Source: Niabella pedocola
GTDB lineage: Bacteria; Bacteroidota; Bacteroidia; Chitinophagales; Chitinophagaceae
DNA length: 64,000 nt
Direction of reading: 5' to 3'
Assembly (NCBI RefSeq): GCF_021044425.1
Contig: NZ_JAJNEC010000005.1
Location: forward strand, 1,364,001-1,428,000
The position numbers and the translations under genes are program-made. Positions 7,835-16,242 of the stretch are shown here, one piece after another. The notes beneath the pieces were generated by a model. That model saw only the letters and a program-made list of their open reading frames with translations, ran no database searches and had not been told where the DNA came from. The stretch's first letter is position 1. Each line of letters opens with the position of its first letter.

Positions 7835-9970
7835 ATGTACCGCATCATCACTACCCTGCTTATCAGCGGCGCTTTATGCACCCCCGTCAAAGCCCAATAC
7901 AATTATCCGGCAACAAGAACCGTAGACAGCAGCGATATATATTTCGATGTTGTTGTTAAAGATCCGTATCGCTGGCTGGAAGACGTTAAAAGCAACGAAG
8001 TAGTCGACTGGTTCCGCGCACAATCGGCATACACCAATACACAACTGGCCCAGATACCCGGCCAGGATGCCATTACAGCGGAACTGAAGGCACTCGATAA
8101 AATCGTTACTGCCAAATATTACCCCCTGGGTCTAGCGGGCGGAAGATACTTTTATAACAAGCGGCTGCCGGGAGAACCCGTATACAAACTTTATTACCGG
8201 CAGGGTGAACATGGAAAGGAAATACTGCTGTTTGATCCGCAGCAATATATTACCGGTAAGACGATGAACTATGATGTCAGCATCAATGACGGTGGCAGCC
8301 GGGTGCTGCTTAACCTTAGTGAAGCCGGCTCCGAACTGGGCGATATACGGGTGCTGGATGTCGTTTCAGGGAAAATGCTGCCAGACCGGATCGCTCATAG
8401 CAGCGGCAGCTTTGTTGAGGGCAGTAACCACTTGGTAATGTATGGAAAGGCCAAAAGCTATGATACACACGACCCGGAAGTGTGGCTGAATGCCCCCTGT
8501 ATGCTGCATGCGTTGGGAACCGATTCTTCCAAAGACCGGGTCATCGCCAGCGCCGAAAAATATCCGGAACTCCAGATACTTCCCGCCCAGTTTCCAGGCA
8601 TATACATTTTTAAAAATTCGCCATACATGATCCTTGGAAAATTTACGGTAGAAAATTATAAAGAGCTATATGTGGCACCGGTTGCAGCATTAAACGATGC
8701 GCATATTTCCTGGACGCCGCTATGTACAAAAGAGGACGAAGTGTGGAATATTTTTGTAAAAGGATCCGACATTTATCTGCTGACCTCCAAGGGCAATCCG
8801 ATGTTTCGCCTTATAAAAACTTCATTGAAGAAGCCCGATTTGACAAATGCCATTGAAATAGCTTCGGGTGATGCAGACTGGAAGCTTTCCGATGTTGCAC
8901 AATCCCGGGATTACCTTATCATAAATAAAAGCAAAAATGAGTTAATAAAAAAGCCTTATGCCTATCATTTTTCAACCGGTAAAACCACAGCATTAAACAC
9001 GCCCCTAATGGGAAACATCATTGCCAAACCCCAGGGAACGCATACCAATGAATTAATATTAACAAACCTGGGATGGAATATTCCTTTAAATTTTTATAAA
9101 TATAACCCGGACACAAAAGTATTTTCCAACAGCTTTTTTACCATGAAAATTTCTTATCCGGGTCAGAACCGTCTGCAGTACGAAGAAATAGAAGTGCCGT
9201 CGCATGATGGTACACTTGTACCGCTTAGCATTGTATACGACAAAACAACGTTCAAAAAGGATGGCAGCAATATCGCCTTTATGGAAGGCTACGGTGCTTA
9301 TGGCATCTCTGAAGAGCCTTACTTTTCATCCTCATTTTTGCCATTGCTTAACCGGGGTGTAGTTATGGCAATTGCGCATGTACGCGGCGGCGGAGAAAAG
9401 GGACAGGAATGGTATCTGGCAGGCAAAAAAGCAACAAAACCCAATACCTGGAAAGATTTTAATGCTTGTGCAGAATACCTGATCCGTAACGGTTACACCA
9501 CTTCGCAAAAGCTAGCCATTTCCGGTGCCAGCGCTGGTGGCATTCTCATTGGAAGGGCCATTACCGAACGCCCGGATCTATACAAAGTGGCCATACCCAA
9601 AGTAGGCTGTTTAAATGCATTGCGCATGGAACGCTCTCCCAACGGTCCCGCCAATATTCCCGAGTTTGGAACCGTAAAAGACGAAACAGAGTTCAAAGCC
9701 CTGCTGGAGATGGACGCTTATCAGCACATTAAAAAAGGTATCGCCTACCCCGCGCAATTGATCACTACCGGTTTTAACGACCCTCGGGTAGAAAGTTATA
9801 TTCCGGCCAAGTTCGCCGCAAAAATGCAGGCCGAAGGAGCTTCAGCCAATCCGGTGCTCCTGTTCGTAGATTATAAGGCCGGGCATTTTGGAGGCAGCAC
9901 CATAGAAGAACAATTTGCACAAAGGGCGAAAGAATATGCCTTCATCCTCTGGCATTGCGGATACCGGTAA
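7835..9970 (+). CDS. Prolyl oligopeptidase family serine peptidase (S9A)
   Basis: About 711 residues from the Met at 7835, which begins a clear signal peptide (MYRIITTLLISGALCTP then VKAQ); a longer frame from 7772 has no export signal at its start. After the signal comes the typical S9A opening YPATRTVDSSDIYFDVVV and DPYRWLEDV, then the beta-propeller, then the alpha/beta-hydrolase domain. The catalytic Ser is Ser566 in ISGASAGG, with Asp near 649 (FNDPRV) and His near 685 (AGHFGG). It cleaves short peptides after proline, here probably in the periplasm. A purine-rich stretch (ggaggggaa) lies about 15-25 bases upstream of the start. It is convergent with the CPBP gene, 15 bases away. Confidence 0.9.
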   Translation: MYRIITTLLISGALCTPVKAQYNYPATRTVDSSDIYFDVVVKDPYRWLEDVKSNEVVDWFRAQSAYTNTQLAQIPGQDAITAELKALDKIVTAKYYPLGLAGGRYFYNKRLPGEPVYKLYYRQGEHGKEILLFDPQQYITGKTMNYDVSINDGGSRVLLNLSEAGSELGDIRVLDVVSGKMLPDRIAHSSGSFVEGSNHLVMYGKAKSYDTHDPEVWLNAPCMLHALGTDSSKDRVIASAEKYPELQILPAQFPGIYIFKNSPYMILGKFTVENYKELYVAPVAALNDAHISWTPLCTKEDEVWNIFVKGSDIYLLTSKGNPMFRLIKTSLKKPDLTNAIEIASGDADWKLSDVAQSRDYLIINKSKNELIKKPYAYHFSTGKTTALNTPLMGNIIAKPQGTHTNELILTNLGWNIPLNFYKYNPDTKVFSNSFFTMKISYPGQNRLQYEEIEVPSHDGTLVPLSIVYDKTTFKKDGSNIAFMEGYGAYGISEEPYFSSSFLPLLNRGVVMAIAHVRGGGEKGQEWYLAGKKATKPNTWKDFNACAEYLIRNGYTTSQKLAISGASAGGILIGRAITERPDLYKVAIPKVGCLNALRMERSPNGPANIPEFGTVKDETEFKALLEMDAYQHIKKGIAYPAQLITTGFNDPRVESYIPAKFAAKMQAEGASANPVLLFVDYKAGHFGGSTIEEQFAQRAKEYAFILWHCGYR

Positions 9971-9985
9971 CCGGCCATTTCATGC

Positions 9986-10693
9986 TCAAAGAAGATCGCG
10001 TTCAACCGCAGACGGCCTGCGCTTTTTAAAAACACGCAGGTAGCCCAGCACCAGCAATGGCAATGCCAATACCTGGAAAAGAAAGAGAAAAAGCGACGGC
10101 AGCCCCTCCGGCTTCAGATCCCCGTTCCGGTACCACCATTGCCGGCCTAATGGTCCGTTCGAGAACACCACAATATTTACCAGGTTCCAACCCAGGTGCA
10201 GTGCGACCGGCAGGTATAATGAACCCGTTCTGGAAAAAGCATAGGCATACATAAGTCCCGCGAGGCCGGTAATCAGGAAAACGATTGCCATCTGGGCAGG
10301 ATTGCCAAACGCCCCGTACGAAAACCAGTGATAGATACCAAACGCAATGGCAGCCATCCAGCAGGCCTTATGTGCTCCTATATATTTTATCAGCAGGTAC
10401 AGCAAGGCTCCTCTGAACAGGAGCTCTTCGAACAAGACCGATTTCAATACCCACCAAAAGCCGCTGAAGAAATGCCGAACGGTAAATTCGGCACTCCACT
10501 GCCAGGGATCCCGTACTGCCCAGGCGGTGCCAATATGATACACCGCATTGATCATGCCCGCAAATATAAATCCCAAAATCAGCGCCCGTATCCGCCGCCT
10601 TGTGGGAAAAATGCCCAATACGGTTAATGACTGCTTTTGAAGCAGCCAAAGCAATATCCAGGACAGAAGCAGTTCTACAATAATTCCAAGCAT
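9986..10693 (-). CDS. CPBP-family intramembrane glutamic endopeptidase
   Basis: 235 residues with several hydrophobic helices. The CPBP (CAAX protease/bacteriocin-processing) motifs are present: EELLFRG with Glu89, Glu90 and Arg94, FGIYHW with His122, and HLGWN near residue 187. The family cleaves substrates within or near the membrane; some members process prenylated proteins or peptides, and most bacterial substrates are unknown. It is the last gene of a minus-strand series but is separated from nrdA by a strong terminator at 10734-10764, so it is probably transcribed separately. Confidence 0.85.
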   Translation of the reverse strand: MLGIIVELLLSWILLWLLQKQSLTVLGIFPTRRRIRALILGFIFAGMINAVYHIGTAWAVRDPWQWSAEFTVRHFFSGFWWVLKSVLFEELLFRGALLYLLIKYIGAHKACWMAAIAFGIYHWFSYGAFGNPAQMAIVFLITGLAGLMYAYAFSRTGSLYLPVALHLGWNLVNIVVFSNGPLGRQWWYRNGDLKPEGLPSLFLFLFQVLALPLLVLGYLRVFKKRRPSAVERDLL

Positions 10694-10733
10694 ATCGTTT
10701 TTATTGCGGTGTACAGATTTTGATCAGGCCCAT

Positions 10734-10764
10734 AAAAAAAGATCAGGAACGATCCTGATCTTTT
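10734..10764 (-). terminator. Rho-independent terminator of nrdA
   Basis: On the minus strand the 12-base arms AAAAGATCAGGA and TCCTGATCTTTT flank a four-base loop, and the T run continues to 10734. It begins about 30 bases after the nrdA stop codon. Confidence 0.9.
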
Positions 10765-10794
10765 GAATAATTTATATGCCCCGAATGAACCCGT

Positions 10795-12441
10795 TTATGA
10801 TTCGCAGCTGCTGCATACGGTAAGCGTGTTCACCAGCTCCTTGGAAACACTCTGGCTACGCTGGTAATACAGGGTTTTTACACCCAGCTTCCAGGCCTCG
10901 ATCAGCAATTTGTTTACTTCCTTTACAGGCAGGCCCGGAGGAATATTCAGATTCAGGCTCTGTCCCTGGTCCACAAATTTCTGGCGGATTGATGCCTGTT
11001 GAATGATCTCCAGCTGGCTGATCTCGCGGAAGGTTTTAAATACATCTTTTTCATGTTCGGTCAATCCGTCCACATGCTGTACGCTGCCATGGTTCAGCAT
11101 GATGCTGCGCCATACATCCTCCGTATCCAGGCCTTTTTCCTCCAGCAGGGCCTTCAGGTATTTATTCTTGCGGATAAAGTTTCCTTTTGATAAACCGGCT
11201 TTGTAATAATTGCTTACAAAAGGTTCAATGCCCGGTGAAGATTGCCCCAGGATGGCGGAAGAAGAAGTGGTGGGTGCAATGGCCATCACGGTGGTATTGC
11301 GGCGGCCATATCCTTTCAGCAGATCCGGTTCCCCATAAATGCGCGCCAGCTCCATAGTGGCCTTTTCTGTTTTTTCCTGCAATTCGGAGAAAATAGAATG
11401 CGTCAGCTGCTTGGCCTTCATACTTTCAAATGCAATCATATTGCGCTGTAGGTAAGAGTGCCATCCCAATACCCCCAGGCCCAGTGCGCGGTGTCTTTTT
11501 GCAAACCGGTTGGCATTGGCCAGGTAATGGTTGCCTTCTGTTTTTGCAATAAACTCCTGCAATACCGCATCCAGGAAGAATACGGCCAGCTTGATGGCAT
11601 CGGTATCTTTCCATTCATCATACAGCTCCAGGTTCAGTGAAGATAAACAGCAAATGAAGGATTCGTCTTCTGTGGAGGGCAACATGATTTCCGAACAAAG
11701 ATTACTTCCGTTCACCGTCAGGTTCAGATCTTTATATACCTGGGGTTTGTTCTTGTTCACATTATCCGTATAAAAAATATACGGCAGTCCTTTCTGCTGG
11801 CGGCTTTCCAGCACGCGCGCCCATATCTCTCTTTTTGCAATATCCCCGTCAATCATTTCCTGCATCCAGTAATCCGGTACGCACACCGCGTTAAACAGGT
11901 TCTGGATGGGATGCCCGATATCTTTAATGTTTAAAAATTCTCCGATATCCGGATGGTCAATATCGAGGTAGGCGGCAAATGCGCCACGGCGTACACCACC
12001 CTGTGAAATGGTATCCATCGCCGTATCAAACAACCGCATAAAACTTACCGCGCCACTACTCTTCCCGTTATCGGTAACCGCACTGCCCCGTCCGCGCAGC
12101 GAACCAAAATACGCAGAGGTACCACCTCCGATCTTGGTTTGCATGATCACTTCTCCCAGTTTATGGGTAATGCCTTCAATATTATCCGGCATATGCACAT
12201 TAAAACAGGAAATGGGTAATCCCCTTTCGGTACCCATATTGGCCCATATAGGAGAACTGAAGCTCATCCAGCCGTTCTCCACCATTTCTTTAAAGGCTTC
12301 TTTCAGTTCCGGTTTGTACAGGCGCTGGGCTGCAGCGGTACACACACGGTCAATTGCTTTTTCTACTGTTTCTCCGTTTAACAGGTATCCCCGGTTCAGG
12401 ATCTGTTCGCTTTCTTCATTTTTCCACCAAAGCCTTTCCAT
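10795..12441 (-). CDS. nrdA: Ribonucleoside-diphosphate reductase, large (alpha) subunit, short form
   Basis: 548 residues. It reduces ribonucleotides to deoxyribonucleotides with the beta subunit encoded just upstream. Active-site elements are visible: PISCFN (first redox Cys), NLCSE near residue 250 (thiyl-radical Cys in the N-x-C-x-E motif), CCLSSLNL (second redox Cys), LYYQRS (the Tyr pair of the radical pathway) and a C-terminal VCSSCES shuttle pair. The protein is much shorter than the about 760 residues of E. coli NrdA and starts directly with the reductase domain, so it lacks the ATP-cone that senses dATP. Overall activity regulation must then be absent or located elsewhere. Gene order nrdB-nrdA, 165 bases apart, suggests one transcript ending at the terminator 10734-10764. 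Confidence 0.95.
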   Translation of the reverse strand: MERLWWKNEESEQILNRGYLLNGETVEKAIDRVCTAAAQRLYKPELKEAFKEMVENGWMSFSSPIWANMGTERGLPISCFNVHMPDNIEGITHKLGEVIMQTKIGGGTSAYFGSLRGRGSAVTDNGKSSGAVSFMRLFDTAMDTISQGGVRRGAFAAYLDIDHPDIGEFLNIKDIGHPIQNLFNAVCVPDYWMQEMIDGDIAKREIWARVLESRQQKGLPYIFYTDNVNKNKPQVYKDLNLTVNGSNLCSEIMLPSTEDESFICCLSSLNLELYDEWKDTDAIKLAVFFLDAVLQEFIAKTEGNHYLANANRFAKRHRALGLGVLGWHSYLQRNMIAFESMKAKQLTHSIFSELQEKTEKATMELARIYGEPDLLKGYGRRNTTVMAIAPTTSSSAILGQSSPGIEPFVSNYYKAGLSKGNFIRKNKYLKALLEEKGLDTEDVWRSIMLNHGSVQHVDGLTEHEKDVFKTFREISQLEIIQQASIRQKFVDQGQSLNLNIPPGLPVKEVNKLLIEAWKLGVKTLYYQRSQSVSKELVNTLTVCSSCES

Positions 12442-12606
12442 GTAAAAAGTTTATTTTAAAGTTCAATGTTTAAGGTTCTATTGTTCGTCATTTTTTTATA
12501 CCAGCTGCAGTGCAGATGGCATCCGGGTTGCGTCGCAATCCCTTCATCGTTCCCGCCATACAGCATCTTTTAGCCTTTCCTTTCGGGAACAAAACTGAAA
12601 GTGTAA

Positions 12607-13581
12607 CTAAAAAAGATCGTTATACGTAATGCTCTTATCATGCTTGGTATACTCCACCGGCCGTTTTGCAAAGAAATCATCCAGGCTGTTGGCAAACACT
12701 TCTTCTTCGAACCACTGCATCGGCCGGTATTCTTCCATTGAAACATTGAATTGCTTGGGGAAGCCCAGTTTTTCAAAGCTTTCATCAACCCGGAACTTCA
12801 TAAAGTTCAGCAGGTTTGTTTTATTGATGGTATCGATCTCCCCCTCAGAAAAGATCCAGTCGATAATGCGGCCTTCTACTTCAATGGAATCGCGTACCAG
12901 GGCCATAATGCGGTATTCCATGGCCTCATCAATCAGTTGAGGATACTCCTCCCGGATCTTATTGATCAGGTATACACCGGCATTGGCATGGATCTGCTCA
13001 TCTACGGAAGTCCAGGCAATGATATTGCTTACATTCTTCATCAGCCCGCGGAAACGGGTAAAGGAAAGAATGATCGCAAACTGGCTGAACAGGGATACAT
13101 TCTCTATCAGGATCGCAAAAAGGATCAGCGAAAGGGTATATTCCTTAGGATCTGCAGACTTGGCGTCTTTTAATGCTTCGGAAAGATATTTAATACGTTC
13201 TGCAATCACCGGTTCCTCAACCAGTTTGGAAAACTCGTCGTTATAGCCCAGTACTTCCAGCAGGCGGGAATAGGCCTCTGAGTGACGAAACTCACACTCT
13301 GCAAAGGTGCTGCCAAGGCCGTTTAATTCGGGCTTGGGCATATGATTATATAAATTACCCCAGAACGATTTTACCGCTACCTCAATTTGTGCGATCGCCA
13401 GCAAACTGTTCTTGATGGCATTCCGTTGTGCAATATTCAGGTGACTGTGAAAATCCTGCACATCCGCTGTAAAATCCACTTCCGAATGCACCCAAAATGA
13501 TTTGTTGATTGCTTCTGTAAATTTCAAAACCTCCGGGTACTCAAAAGGTTTATAGTTTACGCGTTTATCAAATAAGCCCAT
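12607..13581 (-). CDS. nrdB: Ribonucleoside-diphosphate reductase, small (beta) subunit
   Basis: 324 residues, ferritin-like. It makes and stores the tyrosyl radical used by NrdA. The iron ligands and radical site are intact: Glu67 (AQIEVAV), Glu97, His100 and radical Tyr104 in ECEFRHSEAY, and the second-half EQIH motif. A Tyr at the radical position points to a classic tyrosyl-radical class I enzyme rather than the Phe- or DOPA-type variants. The C-terminus ends SITYNDLF, the acidic/aromatic tail expected to dock onto the large subunit. A perfect 18-base palindrome and two DnaA-box matches lie upstream (separate entries). Residues before 30 show no ATP-cone. Confidence 0.95.
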   Translation of the reverse strand: MGLFDKRVNYKPFEYPEVLKFTEAINKSFWVHSEVDFTADVQDFHSHLNIAQRNAIKNSLLAIAQIEVAVKSFWGNLYNHMPKPELNGLGSTFAECEFRHSEAYSRLLEVLGYNDEFSKLVEEPVIAERIKYLSEALKDAKSADPKEYTLSLILFAILIENVSLFSQFAIILSFTRFRGLMKNVSNIIAWTSVDEQIHANAGVYLINKIREEYPQLIDEAMEYRIMALVRDSIEVEGRIIDWIFSEGEIDTINKTNLLNFMKFRVDESFEKLGFPKQFNVSMEEYRPMQWFEEEVFANSLDDFFAKRPVEYTKHDKSITYNDLF

Positions 13582-13651
13582 ATATAAATATTCTTGTTCT
13601 TTAAAAATCGGTTCTTCAAACGTTGAGAGCAGAGACGACGATTACCCCTTT

Positions 13652-13669
13652 GGAAATAGTACTATTTCC
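13652..13669. promoter_or_regulatory. Perfect 18-base palindrome upstream of nrdB
   Basis: GGAAATAGT directly followed by its reverse complement ACTATTTCC, with no spacer, 71-88 bases upstream of the nrdB start. Perfect symmetry in a promoter region suggests a dimeric repressor or activator site. It does not resemble the usual NrdR box (ACACwATATATwGTGT-like). Confidence 0.5.
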
Positions 13670-13811
13670 TAACCGGAATAAGACGCAACTTTCTGCCCGA
13701 AAGCTTCGTATGATGACAAAAAAGGGAAGGCTTTAACGGCGGGATCTGAAGACCTTTTACCAAAAAGCCGACTACAAATTAATCATATAAAGTTGAGACG
13801 CGGGAAACTTG

Positions 13812-13820
13812 TTATACACA
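13812..13820 (+). promoter_or_regulatory. DnaA-box match (TTATACACA)
   Basis: Matches the relaxed DnaA consensus TTATnCACA. It is followed at 13824-13832 by a degenerate box on the other strand (TGTGGAAAT). It lies between hpf and nrdB, 230 bases upstream of nrdB. Confidence 0.4.
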
Positions 13821-13835
13821 GGCTGTGGAAATATT

Positions 13836-14153
13836 TTACCCCTTATTTTGGAGTTTCCCGATGCGACTGTCCAGCAAATTTCTTATTTTATCCACAGCCC
13901 CGTTGAAGGCATGATCTACCGTATCGGCAAAATGCGTTACGGCCTCGGGGTGCAGGTTGCGGGGGCGCACTTCTATGGTGCAGCGCTTATCATGGGTGCC
14001 TGTTTTACCACTGTTTTCATCGCCAAAAAAAACTTCGGCAGTGGTAATATATTCGCTGAAACGATGCAGCTTTTTGGTTAACTCGGCGTTTACTTTTTCA
14101 AAAAAAGCTTCGGAGGCCGTAAAATTGTTATCCGTATTCAAACGTATTTCCAT
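13836..14153 (-). CDS. hpf: Ribosome hibernation-promoting factor, short HPF/RaiA family
   Basis: 105 residues, beginning MEIRLNTDNNFTASEAFFEKVNAEL and continuing with the beta-alpha-beta-beta-beta-alpha order of the S30AE family. Such proteins bind the 30S decoding region in stationary phase and inhibit translation or promote ribosome dimers. The length fits the short type, without the C-terminal dimerisation domain of long HPF. It lies 250 bases upstream of nrdB on the same strand. A perfect DnaA box (13888-13896) lies inside its 3-prime end, so part of the nrdB control region may overlap this gene. Confidence 0.85.
   Translation of the reverse strand: MEIRLNTDNNFTASEAFFEKVNAELTKKLHRFSEYITTAEVFFGDENSGKTGTHDKRCTIEVRPRNLHPEAVTHFADTVDHAFNGAVDKIRNLLDSRIGKLQNKG
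13888..13896 (+). promoter_or_regulatory. Perfect DnaA box (TTATCCACA)
   Basis: Exact match to the strongest DnaA-box consensus, in the same orientation as the box at 13812 and 76 bases from it, inside the 3-prime end of hpf. An exact nine-base match is expected by chance about once per 130 kb of double-stranded random DNA. Confidence 0.45.
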
Positions 14154-14212
14154 AGCGGGATGATTTGATCTACCAATATTACAATTCCGGACACAAAAAG
14201 TTGAAGATATAG

Positions 14213-14361
14213 CCCTCAGCCTTCAGCAATCAATGGCAGATTTGAAAATTTGAAGATTTGAGCATGTGTAATGATTATCCTGCACAAAACCAGCTCCAGA
14301 TCGGATGTTGGATCCTGTGTATGCCTGATGTTCGATTTATCATTTTCAAATCTTCAAATTA
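14213..14361. repeat. Word repeats and 14-base inverted repeat between fabF and hpf
   Basis: 14213-14236 holds CAG words (CCTCAGCCTTCAGC). AATTTGAAGATTTG at 14247-14260 is repeated perfectly in inverted orientation at 14347-14360, 86 bases away. The 216-base gap between fabF and hpf contains no other feature I can name. Confidence 0.55.
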
Positions 14362-14369
14362 TCACATTT

Positions 14370-15617
14370 TTAAATTTCTGTGTATTTCTTAAAAACAGAC
14401 GTGGCAATATGTCCGCCAAATCCGAACGTATTGCTCATTGCATAATTGACTTCTTTCTGTTGTGCCTGGTGCAGGGTCAGGTTGAACCGGTCCTTAAACG
14501 CCGGCTCAATCTCTGTTGAATTGATGGTCGGCGGCACGATATTTAGTTGTACCGCTTTGATACAAGCAATAGCCTCTACCGCACCCGCGGCCCCCAGCAA
14601 ATGCCCCGTCATTGACTTTGTAGCACTGATATTCAGCGCAGTGCCGGCGCCAAATACCCGCTCAGCCGCCTTCAGCTCGCTTAAATCGCCCTGCAGGGTA
14701 GAAGTAGCATGTGTATTCAGGTAATCGATGGCTTCCGGTTCAATGCCCGCATCTTCCAGCGCCGCCAGCATACCCAGCCGGGCGCCGTCGCCCTCGGGAT
14801 GGGTTCCGGTAAGATGATACGCATCCCCGGCCATACCACCACCTACGATCTCCGCAATAATGGGCGCACCCCGGCGTTTGGCATGTTCCCACTCTTCCAG
14901 GATGATGGCCCCGGCGCCCTCTCCCATTACAAACCCATCCCTTGTTACGTCAAAAGGTCGGGAGGCCGTAGCGGCTTCCTCGTTATTGGTAGAAAGCGCT
15001 TTGGCCGCATTAAACCCGCCCACACCGGTTTCATTGATCGCCGCTTCGGAGCCACCGGTAATGATCATATCGGCCTTGCCCCATTTGATATAATTAAAAG
15101 CGTCGATAATGGCCGTATTGGAAGTGGCACAGGCGGAAACGGTAGTAAAATTGATCCCCCGCAACCCATATTTGATCGAAATGATGCCCGAAGCAATATC
15201 CACGATCATTTTGGGGATAAAGAACGGGTTGAACCGGGGCGTACCATCGCCCTGTGCAAATTCCATTACCTGCTGCTGAAAGGTTTGAATCCCCCCGTTA
15301 CCGGAGCCCCAGATCACCCCGATACGGTCGCGGTTCAGTGCTTCAAAGGAGATACCGGCATTTTGTACCGCTTCTGCTACACTGATCAACGCATACTGCG
15401 TATACAGGTCATAACGGCGTGCTTCTGCCTTTTCAATATAAGTGAGCGGATCAAAATTTTTAAGCTCGCATGCAAACCGCGTCTTGAACTTCGAAGCATC
15501 AAACTTCGTGATGGGCGCTGCGCCGCTGACGCCGCTGATCAGCGCCTGCCAGAAATCTTCTACGTTATTGCCAATGGGTGTTAATGCACCCAGTCCTGTT
15601 ACAACTACACGTTTCAT
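14370..15617 (-). CDS. fabF: Beta-ketoacyl-ACP synthase II
   Basis: 415 residues, the usual FabF length. It elongates acyl-ACP by condensation with malonyl-ACP in fatty acid synthesis. The catalytic triad is intact: Cys163 in VSACATSN, His in NTHATST and His in MTGHLLGAAG. It begins MKRVVVTGLGALTPIG as expected. Its start codon overlaps the end of the upstream tetR gene by four bases, so the two are translationally coupled and the regulator probably controls this enzyme. Many Bacteroidota carry more than one FabF; I cannot tell whether this copy is the housekeeping one or serves a specialised acyl chain. Confidence 0.92.
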   Translation of the reverse strand: MKRVVVTGLGALTPIGNNVEDFWQALISGVSGAAPITKFDASKFKTRFACELKNFDPLTYIEKAEARRYDLYTQYALISVAEAVQNAGISFEALNRDRIGVIWGSGNGGIQTFQQQVMEFAQGDGTPRFNPFFIPKMIVDIASGIISIKYGLRGINFTTVSACATSNTAIIDAFNYIKWGKADMIITGGSEAAINETGVGGFNAAKALSTNNEEAATASRPFDVTRDGFVMGEGAGAIILEEWEHAKRRGAPIIAEIVGGGMAGDAYHLTGTHPEGDGARLGMLAALEDAGIEPEAIDYLNTHATSTLQGDLSELKAAERVFGAGTALNISATKSMTGHLLGAAGAVEAIACIKAVQLNIVPPTINSTEIEPAFKDRFNLTLHQAQQKEVNYAMSNTFGFGGHIATSVFKKYTEI

Positions 15618-16171
15618 GGTTTATTAATTAATTCGTTTATTAATGTCTGTTTTATTTCTTTGAAATCCTTTTTCCCGGTAATGCGTGTCAATTGCAACGC
15701 CGCAATCATATTGGTAGTAATCATCAATGCCTTTGTGCGCACCGGCAGGTCGAAAAAAAAGAGCCCCTGGGCCTTCCCCTCCTCGAGTATGGAGATCAGC
15801 CATTCCAGTACCTGTTGCACGATTTTGCCAAGCGCCTCCTGTATCTCCGCGTCTACCGTGTAAAAATCGGTGGCCAGGGAACCTACCAGGCAGATCTTAT
15901 TTTCTTCCTTGGCAGCAATATACACATTAAAAAAAGCTTCCAGCTTTTCCATCACGGGCTGGTCTTCCAATGCCTTCCGGAGCCGGGCAAACCGATCTTC
16001 ATATTCGGCTATAATGGCCAGTCCCAGGGCTGTTTTTGTAGGAAAATGATAATGAACAGATGCATTCCGGATCTGAAGCGCCCGGGAAATATCCGAAAAG
16101 CTAAAGGCATTAAATCCCCGCTCTCTTAAAAGGGCATCCCCGATGCGTATGATCTCCGACCGTGTACTCAT
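15614..16171 (-). CDS. TetR/AcrR-family repressor upstream of fabF
   Basis: 185 residues. The N-terminal helix-turn-helix is clear (RGFNAFSFSDISRALQ then NASVHYHFPTKTALG). The remaining helices form the usual ligand-binding domain, with no recognisable ligand signature. It overlaps fabF by four bases and leads that operon. Its promoter contains a perfect inverted repeat between the -33 and -7 boxes (16180-16211), the expected layout for autoregulation. By context it may sense an acyl chain, as FabR-type and related TetR proteins do; this is inference. Confidence 0.88.
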   Translation of the reverse strand: MSTRSEIIRIGDALLRERGFNAFSFSDISRALQIRNASVHYHFPTKTALGLAIIAEYEDRFARLRKALEDQPVMEKLEAFFNVYIAAKEENKICLVGSLATDFYTVDAEIQEALGKIVQQVLEWLISILEEGKAQGLFFFDLPVRTKALMITTNMIAALQLTRITGKKDFKEIKQTLINELINKP

Positions 16172-16179
16172 TTCAGGGT

Positions 16180-16211
16180 CAAAGATACCTACCTATCAGT
16201 AGGTAGACAAA
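16180..16211 (-). promoter_or_regulatory. tetR-fabF promoter with operator filling the spacer
   Basis: On the minus strand a -33 TTTG (16208-16211) is followed after 20 bases by TATCTTTG (16180-16187), matching the Bacteroidota TTTG-N19-TAnnTTTG promoter. The spacer is almost entirely a perfect inverted repeat at 16189-16206: CTACCTA, four bases, TAGGTAG. The -7 box ends 8 bases before the tetR ATG. A bound TetR dimer would block sigma-factor contact. Confidence 0.75.
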
Positions 16212-16242
16212 TTTTTTAATTTAGCGGCAGATACCGGGTCGA

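Noticed and set aside
13771..13900. Possible replication origin, because of two DnaA boxes next to AT-rich DNA
   Set aside because: No dnaA, dnaN or other origin-typical gene is near and only two good boxes are present; promoter control of nrdB is a simpler reading.
14709..15584. 291-codon frame opposite fabF
   Set aside because: Antisense to a complete fabF with intact active site; no start signal or similarity.
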